From contig NC_058161.1 in assembly GCF_020080835.1 (NCBI RefSeq), forward strand, positions 9,489,297 to 9,553,296: a stretch of 64,000 nt of DNA, in the 5' to 3' direction. The translations under genes were made by a program, and so were the position numbers. This document shows, one piece after another, positions 36,301 through 48,504 of this stretch. The notes under the pieces are model-generated. The model did not search any database, had not been told where the DNA came from, and saw nothing but the letters and a program-made list of their open reading frames with translations. Every line of letters begins with the position of its first letter. The stretch's first letter is position 1. Origin of the DNA: Cotesia glomerata (taxonomy: Eukaryota; Arthropoda; Insecta; Hymenoptera; Braconidae).

Positions 36301-39300
36301 TTTATTTAATAATCTATAATTACGACTATTCTTTTTCACAAGTATGATAAACCATCTTCGCAAGACATACATAAAAAAATGAATTAATATTACGGTCTAA
36401 TACCTGTTGGTTTCAAGGACGAAAGTCAAGGTAATCTAACAAATTATTTAGACGTAAAAAAGAAATCAGAAGCTTCTATTTGACTTCGGGTTTCAGCAGA
36501 GGATTAATTTAAAATTATTGTCACGAATGCCTTTGAATTTTTATGCCAAGATCGTTATTGATTGATATTAAAATGTATTTGATTTCGTAAAAATTTTAAG
36601 TCTTCTTCGAAGACAAAATTTAAAGTAATCTTCAGCTTAAAAGCAATATAAAAAATATAAGAATAATAAAATACCAACGCCATATGGATCGGCTTTTCCA
36701 GATTTTTTGAATTATCCAGTTTGTTGATCTTTCGCGATCTCGATTCGTTTTCATTAACATCCACTTCGAGTCTTGAATATCCAGGCATTTTTTCTTCTTA
36801 TGTAAGTATGCACAGTCAAGTAATATGATAATAATAGTATTAATATTAATATTATAAAAATATATTTGTTTTTACTTAATTAATAATGAATAATTATGAA
36901 TTTATTTACACGCCCAGAATATGACACAACACGGTTTATTGAAACTAGCCTACATGCATACCCGCCTGTGCCGTTTTTTCCGAGGCAGTTATTATCTTTG
37001 TATAGCTTCCTGTGTCATCGCACAAACTGACTTATCTTCAACACTCGATTTTAGTTCTATCAATTAAGTAATTACGTTTTTAGCAAGTAGACTAACATTT
37101 ATGGTAGCAAAATGACTAGTAAATATTTATAAAATAAATAACTAACAATGTTTATTTATTTTTTTTTTTTTTTTATATAGATATATACAGTTGTAATTAG
37201 GTTGATGAAAATAATTTCCAGGCGAGAAAGTTTAACAGCCTTACTACCCAGCAGCACATCACTATATGGAAAGTTTTTAACTGAGTACTGCATACGGACT
37301 TACCAGTTGGCATTCACTTATAAACAGTCAGTTAGAAGGGGTCAGAGAGGATAGAGAGGATCTGAGAGGACTTGCCTCAAATCCCCACAATTTTTTTATT
37401 TCGCACCGAAGACTCCCACGTGATTTCATTCTATCTCTTATCGAGTGTTGAGACTCACTCAGAAAAAGCAACAGATTATAATTTTACAGAATTACACTGA
37501 GATAATTGGAACTAATAAGGCGAAATAATTGGATTGATAAGAAGAATAAAAAATTAAATTAAACAGAAGATGGTAAGACTAAAAAACTAATACAGGCAAA
37601 ACAATTATAATTATAATTATCTTCAAGGATTCCAATTAAATACTAATTAAAAATTTTAAAACAACTTACAGGCTGATTTTTTCATTGTCCATTATCGGTT
37701 ATTTAGATGTAAGAAGAAGTAACACGTACCTAAACGAGAGCGTTTTTCACAAAGTGATTTAAGACGAACGTTTTGAATTGTTAGGTGAGGATAAGTGCAC
37801 GCGTCACTTAAATGATAAATAAAATCCAACGAAGACATATTATTCTTTCATCTTTTTCTTCGATGAATGACCAATGATTCGTTGTAACAATAAGATAAAA
37901 AAAAAAGAAGAAAACAAATAATCTACTAAACCACCCAAGAATATTCTCACTTTGAAGTAAAACAAGATATACATTTAAATGTTAAGTTGACATTTTTCCG
38001 ATACTATTTCCCCTTATTGATTTCTTTACTTTTTAATCTTTATTTTCGACCAATGCTATTCTCTGACGTTATCATTTAACAGAACTCATCGCAGTTATTT
38101 AATCTCTCGAGAATACCATTTTTTGTTCTTATCCAAAAATTGAGAAAATAATTTTTTTTTCTTTTTTAATTTTAAATTTACTTTTGTTTTCTTTTTAAAT
38201 TTTAGTCAATAAACTAAATAAAAATCAAAAGAAACATTTGTAATCTTATTGGAAATTAAAAACAATATTTTAAATAATTATACGAAGATTCAATAATTAA
38301 TCAATTAAAAGTACTTAAGCCAAGAAATGTAGTTGATAGAATAATTAATAATATACATACCCAATATTATTTTCCATGTTTAATTTTTATGTGTCCGAAA
38401 CACTATAACATTATTCATAAATTATCAACATTAATTGATATTGTTTTTTCACAAAAAAATTTTTTTTTTATAAACGAAATTATTAAATTAACAGAACTAA
38501 ATAAACTTTTACAGTTTGTAAATATTTTAATGTGAGTTTTATGTTATGAAATGAGAAAACTGATTAGCAGTAATTGTACAGATAAAAATAGTTTAAAAAC
38601 TGTGCACGTCTAGATGGAAAGCATTTGCTTGACTGAGACGAGAAAACCTAATCGCTCAGTATAAATAGCACGATTGAAATTGCGTGTATATTGTCGTCGA
38701 ATCGACTTGATTATGGGAATATCATCGATATACTGTAATAATCGTACTGAGCAATCATACTAGAATGCAAACCAACGAGTCTGCTGAGAGTTTTTATGTT
38801 TTTTAAGACCTAAACACCGGTTGAATAACGTAACTGGTGGGATTGAATTTTAGATATTTTTTTCAGTTATGTAAAAAATATATTCTTTATACTATTTAAT
38901 CGAGACCTTAACTCCAATATCACGGTGTGAGCAAATGGCTTTTTTTTTGTTTTTCATTTTTTTAATAACTAACAATCTGCGGTACAAATAAACTGATAAC
39001 AACCGCAAGATTACTGTCTCTTTTAATTGTGTTTAAGCTTAAAATTTTAATAAACTGATAAAATTGAAATGTATTAGACACAATATTTCACTCCTTTAAC
39101 ATGAGTCACGTAATACTAAATTCAAATAATTACATTTTTTTAGTTTATTACTTAAAAAAAATTATGATAGAAAAATATCAAATACTTGTTTTTAATATTA
39201 ATTAGAAAAAATAATCTTAAAATTAACAGTAGTTCAAAAGATGAATGAATATATAAATATATTATGAATGAAGATATTGTATTATTGACATGTGTTTAAT

Positions 39301-39408
39301 CATTAATTAATTTGTTTGATAACGAGAGCTTAATTAAATTATTTCTTACTTTGCAATAGGACTATTCTCGTGCGAATCCAGATCTGAATAAGAAGTATCT
39401 GAAGACAT
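33350..39408 (-). CDS. Zinc transporter of the ZnT/SLC30A (ZnT2/3/8-like) family, with four candidate first exons
   Basis: ZnT proteins move zinc out of the cytosol into vesicles. Common exons, 5' to 3': 35164-34977, 34672-34413, 34331-34180, 34078-33907, 33820-33580, 33492-33350. Candidate first exons, each starting at an ATG and ending in the same phase: 39408-39350, 38377-38361, 37692-37670 and 36788-36679. With the 38377 exon the protein is 390 aa. Zinc-site motifs are present: HLLTD in TM2 and HVIGD in TM5. The loop before TM5 is His-rich (HQHGHGHGHEHGHGHNHE). Six hydrophobic segments and the C-terminal domain (VKVHNLRIWALSLDK) complete the fold. Which first exons are used needs transcript data. 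Confidence 0.9.
35165..39349 (-). other. 5' region of the ZnT gene (long first introns)
   Basis: Apart from the alternative first exons at 36679-36788, 37670-37692 and 38361-38377, this 4.2-kb stretch is non-coding and AT-rich. Small GC-richer islands at 36905-37040, 37715-37800 and 38600-38790 lie just upstream (in gene sense) of the last three exon starts and may be separate promoters. Confidence 0.45.
37796..37802. promoter_or_regulatory. Possible metal response element core
   Basis: TGCACGC matches the MTF-1 core TGCRCNC and lies about 100 bases upstream of the ATG at 37692. Such a seven-base match can occur by chance, so this is only a candidate. Confidence 0.2.
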
Positions 39409-39882
39409 AATTAATATTACACTTATTAAAAATACTTTTATATACTAAGTCTCATCAATTGATCACTGATGAAACAATTATAATTTTACGTGAATTGCAC
39501 GATGCTTTAACTAAGAATGAAATAAACCAAGTTTACATTTTCTTTCCGGTTTATACTATCCATGTTAAACTAAATCCCTATTGTTTGATGAATGCTCTTC
39601 AATAATGTCAGTAAAGAGATTATAATATTATTATTATTAGAATTATAAATACAATTTATGCTCACCAATAAATAGAAGACTATTTTATTTTCTTTTTTTT
39701 TATTTATTTTTTTTGATAAGAATCATGTATTTTTTTTTTTTTTATAATTATTATAAAACTAAAGCGTATATTGTACAATGCGATGTAATGAAAATAAAAC
39801 ATCGTCAAGTTCAACAATGATGTTTATACTTAACTTGATTAAAATTACAAAAAATTAGAACACAAAATTTTTATTAATTTAT

Positions 39883-39915
<33 letters not shown>

Positions 39916-40089
39916 ACTCTTATTACCTTGAGTTACATTTGCTGCGGTCTATAAAAGTTCTTGTCAAGACCAGATCCTACTTATTGTTGTATAGTGAGCT
40001 TGAAAATCGGGGTGTAAAAATTTTAATTTGTACAATTTTTATGGCGTAACACCTTTGTATTCCTTCAATTACATTAAAATAATTTTAAT
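39409..40089. other. Intergenic between ZnT start and UGGT stop
   Basis: About 680 bases with long poly-T runs (e.g. near 39890-39910) and no coding frame. It should hold the promoter of the most upstream ZnT exon and the UGGT 3' UTR. Confidence 0.4.
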
Positions 40090-43000
40090 TTACAGCTCTT
40101 CATGTTTCAAACTATCTTCTAAATCTGAAAAAGAAATAAATAATTATAAAAACTTCTCAGAAATAAAAGATAAGAAATAATTAAGAAAAAGTAGTTGTTT
40201 CTTTAGTATATGAAACAAAATAATTTTTAAAATTAATAATTAATTTACCATGGTCGTCTCTTTCTTCCTTTTCAAGCTGTTTACTTTCATTCTCCACTTT
40301 TTGTTGCAAAGTTTTTATTTCTTCATCGTATCCAATCCACTCTGGTAAAATTCTCATAGCTGCTTGTAGTTTAGCTTCTTTAGTCATCGGATTATTACAC
40401 TAAAGAAAAGAAAAATCAAATCATTAAATTCACTTACAATAAATAATAAAAATATACATAAAAATTGAGAAAGTAAATACTAACTAAATCAATAGTCTTA
40501 GCAGTCTTTTTAGATGCATCACTGCACCAAGTTTCACACCAAAGCCATTCTTGAGGCAATGTTTTAATAGCAACTTGATGAATCATATTGTTAGGTAAGT
40601 CTTGATCCAAGTTTGATAAACTGTTTGGATCTGAACTGAGCGCTTGATACTGGCCTCTTAGTCTATCACCTGCAGCAATACGCCTAAAACGCTTCAAATC
40701 AACAACATACAACGCACTAATATGATACGAACGTCCTTGTAAATGATTCCTCCAGTATCCCTGTTTCCAAAATCTAAATCCTTCCATTTCTTTTCTACTA
40801 TCACAGAATGGAGTGTAAGCGTACGGAGCGCCTTCCAGGTCCAAATTGACTAGTTCTTTCAAGTCAGCCCGTACAACTTGGTCAGCGTCAACAAAAATTA
40901 TTTTTTTGACATCCAAAGGAAACAGTACATCCAAAAAGAGAATCTTGTAACCCCAAATAGTTCTTTGCTTTTCGGTTTGCTGATGAAGCCATCTTGGCCA
41001 TTTGTATTGTACTAGTTCATATTCAAATCCGTATTCCTTGGCCATGTGTGGTAAAAAGTCTTTCAACGTAGGTGATAGATAGTTCTTCAGGAACCAAAAT
41101 TTAACTGGTGACTTTGTGTGTTTTATAACACTGAGCATCATGATTTTTAAGAATCTTTCGTAAAGATGACCCGAAGCTAGAGAAAATATGTTTATTTTTT
41201 CATCCTTTTCTTCTGTGTCGTCTGAGCCAAATGTCCTACAGAATGAAAAAAAAAAAAAAAATTCTTAAAAATAAAGTATCAATGGAAGAATATTTTCAGC
41301 TAAAAATTTTTTTCTAAACTAATCTACTATGTAGTGTTGAGAATTGATCAATTAAAATTTTAATCAATTAGTTGATTATCAAATCAAATCTAAATCGGAA
41401 ATTAAAATTGTATTTAATCTTAATTATGTGTATTAATCAATTACTTTTGAATAAATTGAGTAATCAATTTTTTTTTACTATCATTTATAATTGTGATTTT
41501 GATTATATAGTCGCAATTTACTATTTAATTATAAATAAAGTTATACAATTATTATGACCTCTTAATTTGTAATTATAATTATTTCTGATACTTGAGTTTA
41601 TTCAATGAGTTTAGTTTTGCATTTAATTCTATAATTGAGTCATCAATTGTAAAAACAATATCAATTCTATCCAACACTGCAATATTATTAATAACAATAA
41701 AACTATTTGCTATAATTTATAACTACATACGCGTAAAAAGCTTACCAATAATCGGAAAAGCTAGAACAAATTTTAAAAATAGATATAAATATCCTATCAA
41801 ATATTATTGAATCGCCATTTATCTATTTTATCTAGTTCTTAAATAATGAAATTGAAATTTAATAAATAAAGGAATTAAATTACCTGGATATAGAGTTCCA
41901 AATTCCGGATTGACTATCATCGTCAGCCAATAAATCTGTATGCATCTTATCAGGCTTTTTAGAGACTTTGAGTTTCAGCACATGACTCTTCAACGAACTA
42001 ATAAGAACTTTAACTTCATTGCTATCTTGGATTACATCTTGTCCAGTGACTGAATGTATGTCATAAATATCAGCAGATCTTCCTTGACGTAAGCGAAGTA
42101 ACCACTCTCCCGGGTTAGCTTTTAGTTGGAAGTATCCTAAATTGGCCATTACAATAGTGTCAACCATAACAGGTTGTTTTTCAGTGCCGAGAGTAATTTG
42201 CAATCCTCTGGGAGGATTTCCCATGGAAGCTTCAAAACAATGACCTTCTAATAATAAGTGTTCCAACTCAAATTCACTATGAACTCCCATTGCAACATTG
42301 TCTAGCTTGATATTATCCAAATCGTAGACACTTTTGACGACTTCTACCAGCCAGTTCTCGGGAGTATGCATGTATTGAGTCAACAGAGAAGACGTTGGTA
42401 GCTTAGTAAACTTAGCTTGTGCTCCCACTAGTTGACCATCAGCATTGAATTGCAATTCAGGGTCAAAAACAAACCTGTAGAAACTCTTTAAAGGCATATC
42501 ACTGTTTTTATCCACACAATTGAGGAATATTTTGATGTTGCAATTAAGCGACTGTTGCAAAGTACTCAAAATGGCACCCAATTTTTGGGCACCACGTGAT
42601 ACTGGATCGACGATTGCAATCAGGTTGAACGCAGCTTCATTAGATTTTGCTGCAGATACTTTAATAACACTGTGTTCGTCTCCACTGTATGGAATATCAT
42701 ACCGGCTTTGTGTTTGAGGACGTAACACAAGAAGAGATGTTATCTGCATTATAACGTCATCTGAAATTTCAGTATCGTCGTCATCGTCATCAGTCGATTG
42801 AAGAGCTTGTAAACTCTTAATCAATTTATCGCCGTAAGTATTGTGACTGAAGCGTTCGAGCAGCGAAAAATCATCACGTGTAAACTCTTCATCTTCATCA
42901 AGCGGGCCGAGAATTCGGCCATTGCAAACTACTGCTCGATCTCCAGGCATTAATTTCAAAGCAGTTTTAGCGTAATACTTGTATACTTTCATTTTAAATT

Positions 43001-45568
43001 CTTGCTCTGTTAATTTTTCTTTAATACTGTTCTCACCGAAATCGAATTTATCGATTTTTATTAATGCTACATTATCTTCTTGCAAAATGTTATTGATATA
43101 TTTAATAGCGTTTTTCGGAGGTAATGTTTCCATCGCTGCTAGAACAATCATATTAATATTAACAAGTGGATCATTGGATTTATCGATATTATTAACAATT
43201 ATCGTGATTCTGACATCAGTATTCCCGTCTAAATACTTCAGAGCTTCACGCAATAATTGTCGCCCTTTGATAGTTTCAAAATCTGCCGCAACCCAGTAAG
43301 TATAAAGATGTTGTTTATCAACTCGTCGAGGCATTACCAAGTAATTTGAATTTTTCATTAACCAAGTAGCAGTGTCTTGCTGATTCCAACTAGAAATTTC
43401 TTGATTTTTCGGTAAGTTACCAATCAAATTTAACCATTTACTGTTTTCCGGTTGCAATATTCTGTCATTCAGTCGCGACATGACATTGGGTTGGCTCATC
43501 ATAAAATCAACAATATCGTCAGACTCAACGACCTCACCCTTGTAAACGGCTTTTTGTAACATCGGAGTTTGAGTCATTATTGTCGTAAGAACAGTTTCCT
43601 CAAAAGCATCAGCATCCTCAGAACTAGCAAGTGGAACTCCATTTAATAATACTTGGGGAAAAGTTTTAAATCCAGTTCGTTTAACAAAGTCCATGGCTAG
43701 ATGACGTCCCACGTCATACTGAGATTCTTCACCAAATATATCATCGATATCTGCAGAGGGATCACGTATTTTGAGAGCTTTTTTTACGTCTGTTACATCA
43801 ATACTGTCACCACTAATGTAGTTTTGTAGCGTCAACAAAAACTTGAATGCTTCAAATTGGTTTTTCTCCTCTGTCAAATAATGGAAAGCATTATTGACAG
43901 CGACACTTGGATCAGTAAATCCAGTTGCTGATGTATTAAAATTAGTTACAAAAACAAAACCCACACGTATAGGTGCTGAGTGTTTATTTAAAGTGTCTAT
44001 TGTGTTTAATAAGTGCTTTATTTTATCACTCAGTGGATCAATTATCAAAACTAAGTTGTAAAAATTACGGCGTATTTGACGCAGTGTACCAGGGTACATC
44101 GGTTTTATTAACAATGTCAATGCAGAAGACCATTTTTGATAACGTTTATCTGTTTCTAAATCATTTATCCACATAATGGCGGAATCCCTGATATCAATTG
44201 CAAAATCTTGATTATCTAAATTACTTGACAAATCTAATGCGACAAGTTTATCCATTTTTTTATTACTAAATCCAATTTTTAATAGAGCTTCCATTACATG
44301 TAATTCAGATCGTAAGGCTTCGAGTAATGCTAAAATATCAATCACGTCGATATCAAAATACAGACCATTTATAAATAATACTGTTTCAGTCGGTTGTATA
44401 TGCAAATTCCCGAAGAATATTTCTTGATTAAGTTTCATTTCTTTCTTCATTTCATTACTTACTTTAGTTCTAATCAAAGACTTTGCTTGCATGGGAAAGT
44501 TTTGAGCGATGTCGGTAAATACTTTGACAGCTTCTGACGGTGGTGATTTCATTATTCTTTCAGCAGCTTGGTGACTTAATTCCTGGAATTGCCAAACTTT
44601 TAGAGCACTTACTTCGTCACTTGTATCCAACAAGTGTGTGAGTAGTTCATCAAGTTGAGATTTCTTTTCAGGATATAATTTTTTTAAAACACCAAAGTTA
44701 ATTCCGTCAATTTCCTCAACTCCTTCATTGATTTCTTCGGATTCTTTGCCAGAATTTTCTTTGATGTCAGAATCATCAGTAGCTTTGTACTCAGTTGACT
44801 TCATTTGTAGTTCAACTCCATACCCCGACAACCTTAACTTATTATCCGGCCTATCTTTAACATAATGACGAAGAATGTATGTTATTTTGTCAGATTCAGC
44901 AAGGGATTTTAATTTATCATGGAGACTTTTAAATCCTGATGACCCCATCTGTCCGTAAAGTATCACATTTTTATTTATTTTAGAGGATCCTGGATACTGA
45001 TGATCTACTGAATACGTATGTAAATTATCTTCGGAGTTATTTATCAATTCTTCAACTTGGTCAGCAGAGCATGTAAACGTATTTCCACCCACATCTATGA
45101 AATTGTTACAATCTGGAATGTTTTCTTTATTCACAGCCATTTGAGAAAACATTTCAACTCGAGCAGAATAAATTCTCAATGACAAAGACAATTTGAGAAC
45201 AGGTAAACCAGTTGGAGTGACTAAAGTTTCAGCCAACTTCATTACTCGGTCATAAATTTCTTTATCAGTACCTATAGGAAAAAAATCATTTAAAATTCTA
45301 TCTATCGTTAAAAATAATAAATCATTAAAAAAATTATTATTTTATTACCCTGAGTTATGAAACCATCTTCTTGCTTACAAATTAAATCAACGAAACTCCA
45401 AAACAAATTAGAATTTTCATCATTAAGATACTCGGAAACTTCCAAAACAATTGGAGTATCTTTCCATTTTCCATCTATTAGAGTTGTCACATACTTGTTG
45501 TGTTTTTTATCTGCACTTGATATGCAAGATGATATTAATAATAAACAAATGATACTAAAATACCACAT
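40090..45568 (-). CDS. UGGT: UDP-glucose:glycoprotein glucosyltransferase
   Basis: UGGT is the ER folding sensor that re-glucosylates N-glycans on misfolded glycoproteins so that calnexin/calreticulin rebind them. Exons, 5' to 3': 45568-45349, 45271-41884, 41235-40485, 40399-40249, 40124-40090 (4545 nt, 1514 aa). A signal peptide ([19 protein letters not shown]) begins the protein. The thioredoxin-like folds and beta-sandwich occupy most of the huge 3388-nt exon. The C-terminal GT24 glucosyltransferase domain carries [15 protein letters not shown] (DxD), [18 protein letters not shown] and [10 protein letters not shown]. The protein ends HEEL, an ER retrieval signal. Family length is about 1550 aa, so it appears complete. 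An AG directly before the ATG suggests a 5' UTR intron. Confidence 0.96.
41236..41883 (-). other. UGGT intron 2
   Basis: A 648-base AT-rich intron with many tcaattaa-type short repeats. No coding potential. Confidence 0.6.
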
Positions 45569-46213
45569 CTGAAAATTAAAAATCATATTAATAAAATTGA
45601 TAAACGATCACACAACAAAAAAATGATTATTATTCACTATCTGAGTATTTATAACTGATTTTTTAATGTATAAATTTGATGTAAATGAATTAATATAGAT
45701 TAGTGATATAGTTAGAGTAATTATTATTTACGAATAAATTATTTACGTTTTTTAAAATTGTTAATTAAACGGTGAATTATTATTAAATGATCATTGATGA
45801 CAATGACCAATCCAAGTACCGCACGTGCCGGTTGCCACACAATCAACTTCAGATGATGCTCCGAAATATTTTTTAATTTTTTATGCCCCCATATGTTGAA
45901 AATAAATACTAAATATCAACAAAAGTAATCGCGGCCGCGTGTATTCATCATTAGTAAACGTAGCGTACGGCATTACCGTACAGCGCTAAGAAACATTTCT
46001 TTTTTTACGGTACAGTATCATTTGATTTATTTGACTAGGAATTTGACAGACACATTAAATGCTTGAGGGACATAATATAATGAATTATATGAGCATACAT
46101 AATAATTAATAATAAATACTTGAAAATAATAATTGACAAACACTTTATTTATTTATTAACAATCATCTGTATTCTACAAACACATAATTATAGTACAAAA
46201 CCACATATAAAAA
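45569..46213. other. Intergenic, UGGT promoter side
   Basis: About 645 bases upstream of UGGT. It includes a short GC-rich patch (gcggccgcgtg near 45932) and an inverted motif tacggcattaccgta near 45965. No gene. Confidence 0.4.
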
Positions 46214-47743
46214 TTAATCAACAAATACATTTAAGTCGTCGTCATTTAAATAAGATACGATTTCTTCGCAGCAGTCTTGTGGTATTTGAGAACATAAAAC
46301 ATCATGAATTAATTTAATAGCCTTTTCAATCAATAAGCTTTTTTGAATTGCATAATTCAAACGAGTTTTCAGCATAGAGTAGTACATGAAATATTTATTT
46401 TTATAATCCCTTAAACAAAACCTTCTTAATTTTTCATTGAATGTGAGTTTTACTAAGCCTCTTTTATTGATAGTGAGTATATTGAATAATGAAATATTCG
46501 TGCCGTCTATTATTTCGCATTTTAAACTGTTTAAAATTTTATTAATTTGTTCTTTTATCAATTTTATTCTCCGCTCATGTTCCTGATTGCTGACATCATA
46601 ATTGAACCATTCAGGATTATTTATTTCTGAAGAAATATCTTTCACCGACATACCGATCATATGTCTTCTATACCACTCTGATATCAGATCATATCTGATT
46701 TCAATCAAATTTCTTCTATACTTGTTTAAATACTCAATATCATCTCGAATATCTGGTATTATTCGATTATCCGCCAAATATGTAAGCTTTAAAATTTTAA
46801 TATCATTCATATTTAAATTAATATTTGTAAAATATAAAAGATATCTAACTATATCCCTTAATCCTGAAATTACAGCAATTTCCAAAATCGTCCGGGTTTT
46901 CACACTAATATTAACATTGGCACCGGAACGTAAAAGAAGTTTAATTAATTTTAATTTTTTGATTTGATCATATGATTTAACAAATTGATAATGTACAACA
47001 CAACGATCAAGAAGAGTATAAAATAATGCTGTTCCTCCAAGTACATCATAATCGTTAACAGATGCACCATTTTCTAACAATAATTGGACCATTTCAAGAT
47101 TATTTCTATGTCCAGCTTCCATCAATAGAGTTCGATCCGATTCTGTAGATTTATCATTGACGTTAGCACCATACTTTAATAACAGCTTTGCCACATCAAC
47201 AGAATCCATACTTACTGCATAAAATAATAATGTATAATTAAGATGTTTGAAAGCCGAAGGAACAACTCCACCGTTGCGGATAAAAAAATTGTCACGAAAT
47301 CGAGCGTTGGGATTTGCACCATTTTCTAGAAGTAAAGTTATCATTCGATGGTCGAGTTTTGTTACTGCGACATGTATTGGGTGAATATCATCCCCGTTAT
47401 TTGGATTAATATTCGCTCCATGTATTAAAAGTAACTTTGCACATTTTAACCTTCCTAATTCACAGGCGAAATGAAGCGGAGTCCACTCAGCGTAACGTGG
47501 AGATAAATATTGAGATTCAGGCGAGGCGCCATTTTTTAAAAGATACTTCATTATATTCAGATGTTCATACTTAACAGCTAAGTGGAGTGGAGTTGAACCA
47601 CATCTTCCGTGACTATTGATGTCGACTCCGTCGAGGACAAGTTTTTCGACAATGTCGTACTTTCCCAAACGTATTGCATCGTGAAGTTGATTCAAAGAAC
47701 GATTACTGTTAGAACTTGGGTAGACTTGTTCTGTCGACGTCAT
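46214..47743 (-). CDS. Ankyrin-repeat protein with PRANC-like C-terminus
   Basis: A single open frame of 509 aa from ATG at 47743 (context ATCAAAATGA); the frame is open for a few codons upstream without another ATG. Residues about 17-310 hold seven or so ankyrin repeats with intact motifs (GSTPLHLAVKYEHLNIMKYL, EWTPLHFACELGRLKCAKLL, LLLENGANPN, DRTLLMEAGHRNNLEMVQLL). Residues about 395-505 are a helical region ending IPQDCCEEIVSYLNDDDLNVF. This resembles the PRANC/F-box-like C-terminus known from poxvirus and Wolbachia ankyrin proteins and from genes of parasitoid wasps. In such proteins the ankyrins are thought to select targets and the F-box-like end to recruit SCF ubiquitin ligase. The coding part has no intron, unlike its neighbours, and no premature stops. 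The role in this insect is unknown, and PRANC is assigned by eye. Confidence 0.85.
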   Translation of the reverse strand: MTSTEQVYPSSNSNRSLNQLHDAIRLGKYDIVEKLVLDGVDINSHGRCGSTPLHLAVKYEHLNIMKYLLKNGASPESQYLSPRYAEWTPLHFACELGRLKCAKLLLIHGANINPNNGDDIHPIHVAVTKLDHRMITLLLENGANPNARFRDNFFIRNGGVVPSAFKHLNYTLLFYAVSMDSVDVAKLLLKYGANVNDKSTESDRTLLMEAGHRNNLEMVQLLLENGASVNDYDVLGGTALFYTLLDRCVVHYQFVKSYDQIKKLKLIKLLLRSGANVNISVKTRTILEIAVISGLRDIVRYLLYFTNINLNMNDIKILKLTYLADNRIIPDIRDDIEYLNKYRRNLIEIRYDLISEWYRRHMIGMSVKDISSEINNPEWFNYDVSNQEHERRIKLIKEQINKILNSLKCEIIDGTNISLFNILTINKRGLVKLTFNEKLRRFCLRDYKNKYFMYYSMLKTRLNYAIQKSLLIEKAIKLIHDVLCSQIPQDCCEEIVSYLNDDDLNVFVD

Positions 47744-48192
47744 TTTGATAAACTGATTTCTTATTTTTCTAATCGCCAAAGTATAATCTAAAATAAATTT
47801 TTATGTTATAATTATTGATATTTATAAACAGAATATTAAAAATAGAAAAATAACCTGAAATACTTTAACCAAACTAAATACTGCTGTACTTGTCTTGTAC
47901 TGTTAAATCTTATAAGAGTGGTCACTTGATTCAGCGCTTATTACAAATGTAATACTGAGAAGAAATAATTTTCACTTTACTTAATTGAGTAATTTTAAAA
48001 GATTTAGATTTTCAAGTTCATTAATTTTTAGTTCTAACGGTTCCGACTATTTCGTGACGACTAATAAGTAATAAGCCTCGTTGCAATTACTTGTAATATG
48101 AAACTTGGTATGTATGAAATGTGAGCTTACAAAGTAGATGGAGTTAAATTCGAAATTTGAATTTTACAATTTGTATAATACAGTATTTGTAC
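47744..48192. other. Intergenic upstream of the ankyrin-PRANC gene
   Basis: About 450 bases of AT-rich DNA. An AG at the base of the ankyrin frame (around 47790) could be the acceptor of a 5' UTR intron. No gene. Confidence 0.4.
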
Positions 48193-48504
48193 AATACAGT
48201 GAAAGCTGTTAAAAGTTACCGTAGTTCTGTCTCAATTTCTTATCAAACACTAACAAGAGCGAGAAAGACAACCTGGCCCTCGCGGTTTTTGAAATACCGT
48301 AAATTTTTGGTATTAATGCGTTTACCATAAATTAACCGTTATAATTCTGAAATAATACGGTATTTCTGTGGTTATTTTGGCCAGTTTTTTTACTACAGTT
48401 ATACAGCATTTCTACCGTACTTTTGCTGCAAAGTTCAGAAATAATACGATAAAATTACCGTAAAACTCTAGAACTTTTACCGTAAAAAATCTATGTATTA
48501 ATAA

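Noticed and set aside
42520..44176. Plus-strand frames across UGGT
   Set aside because: Shadows of the long UGGT coding exon on the other strand.
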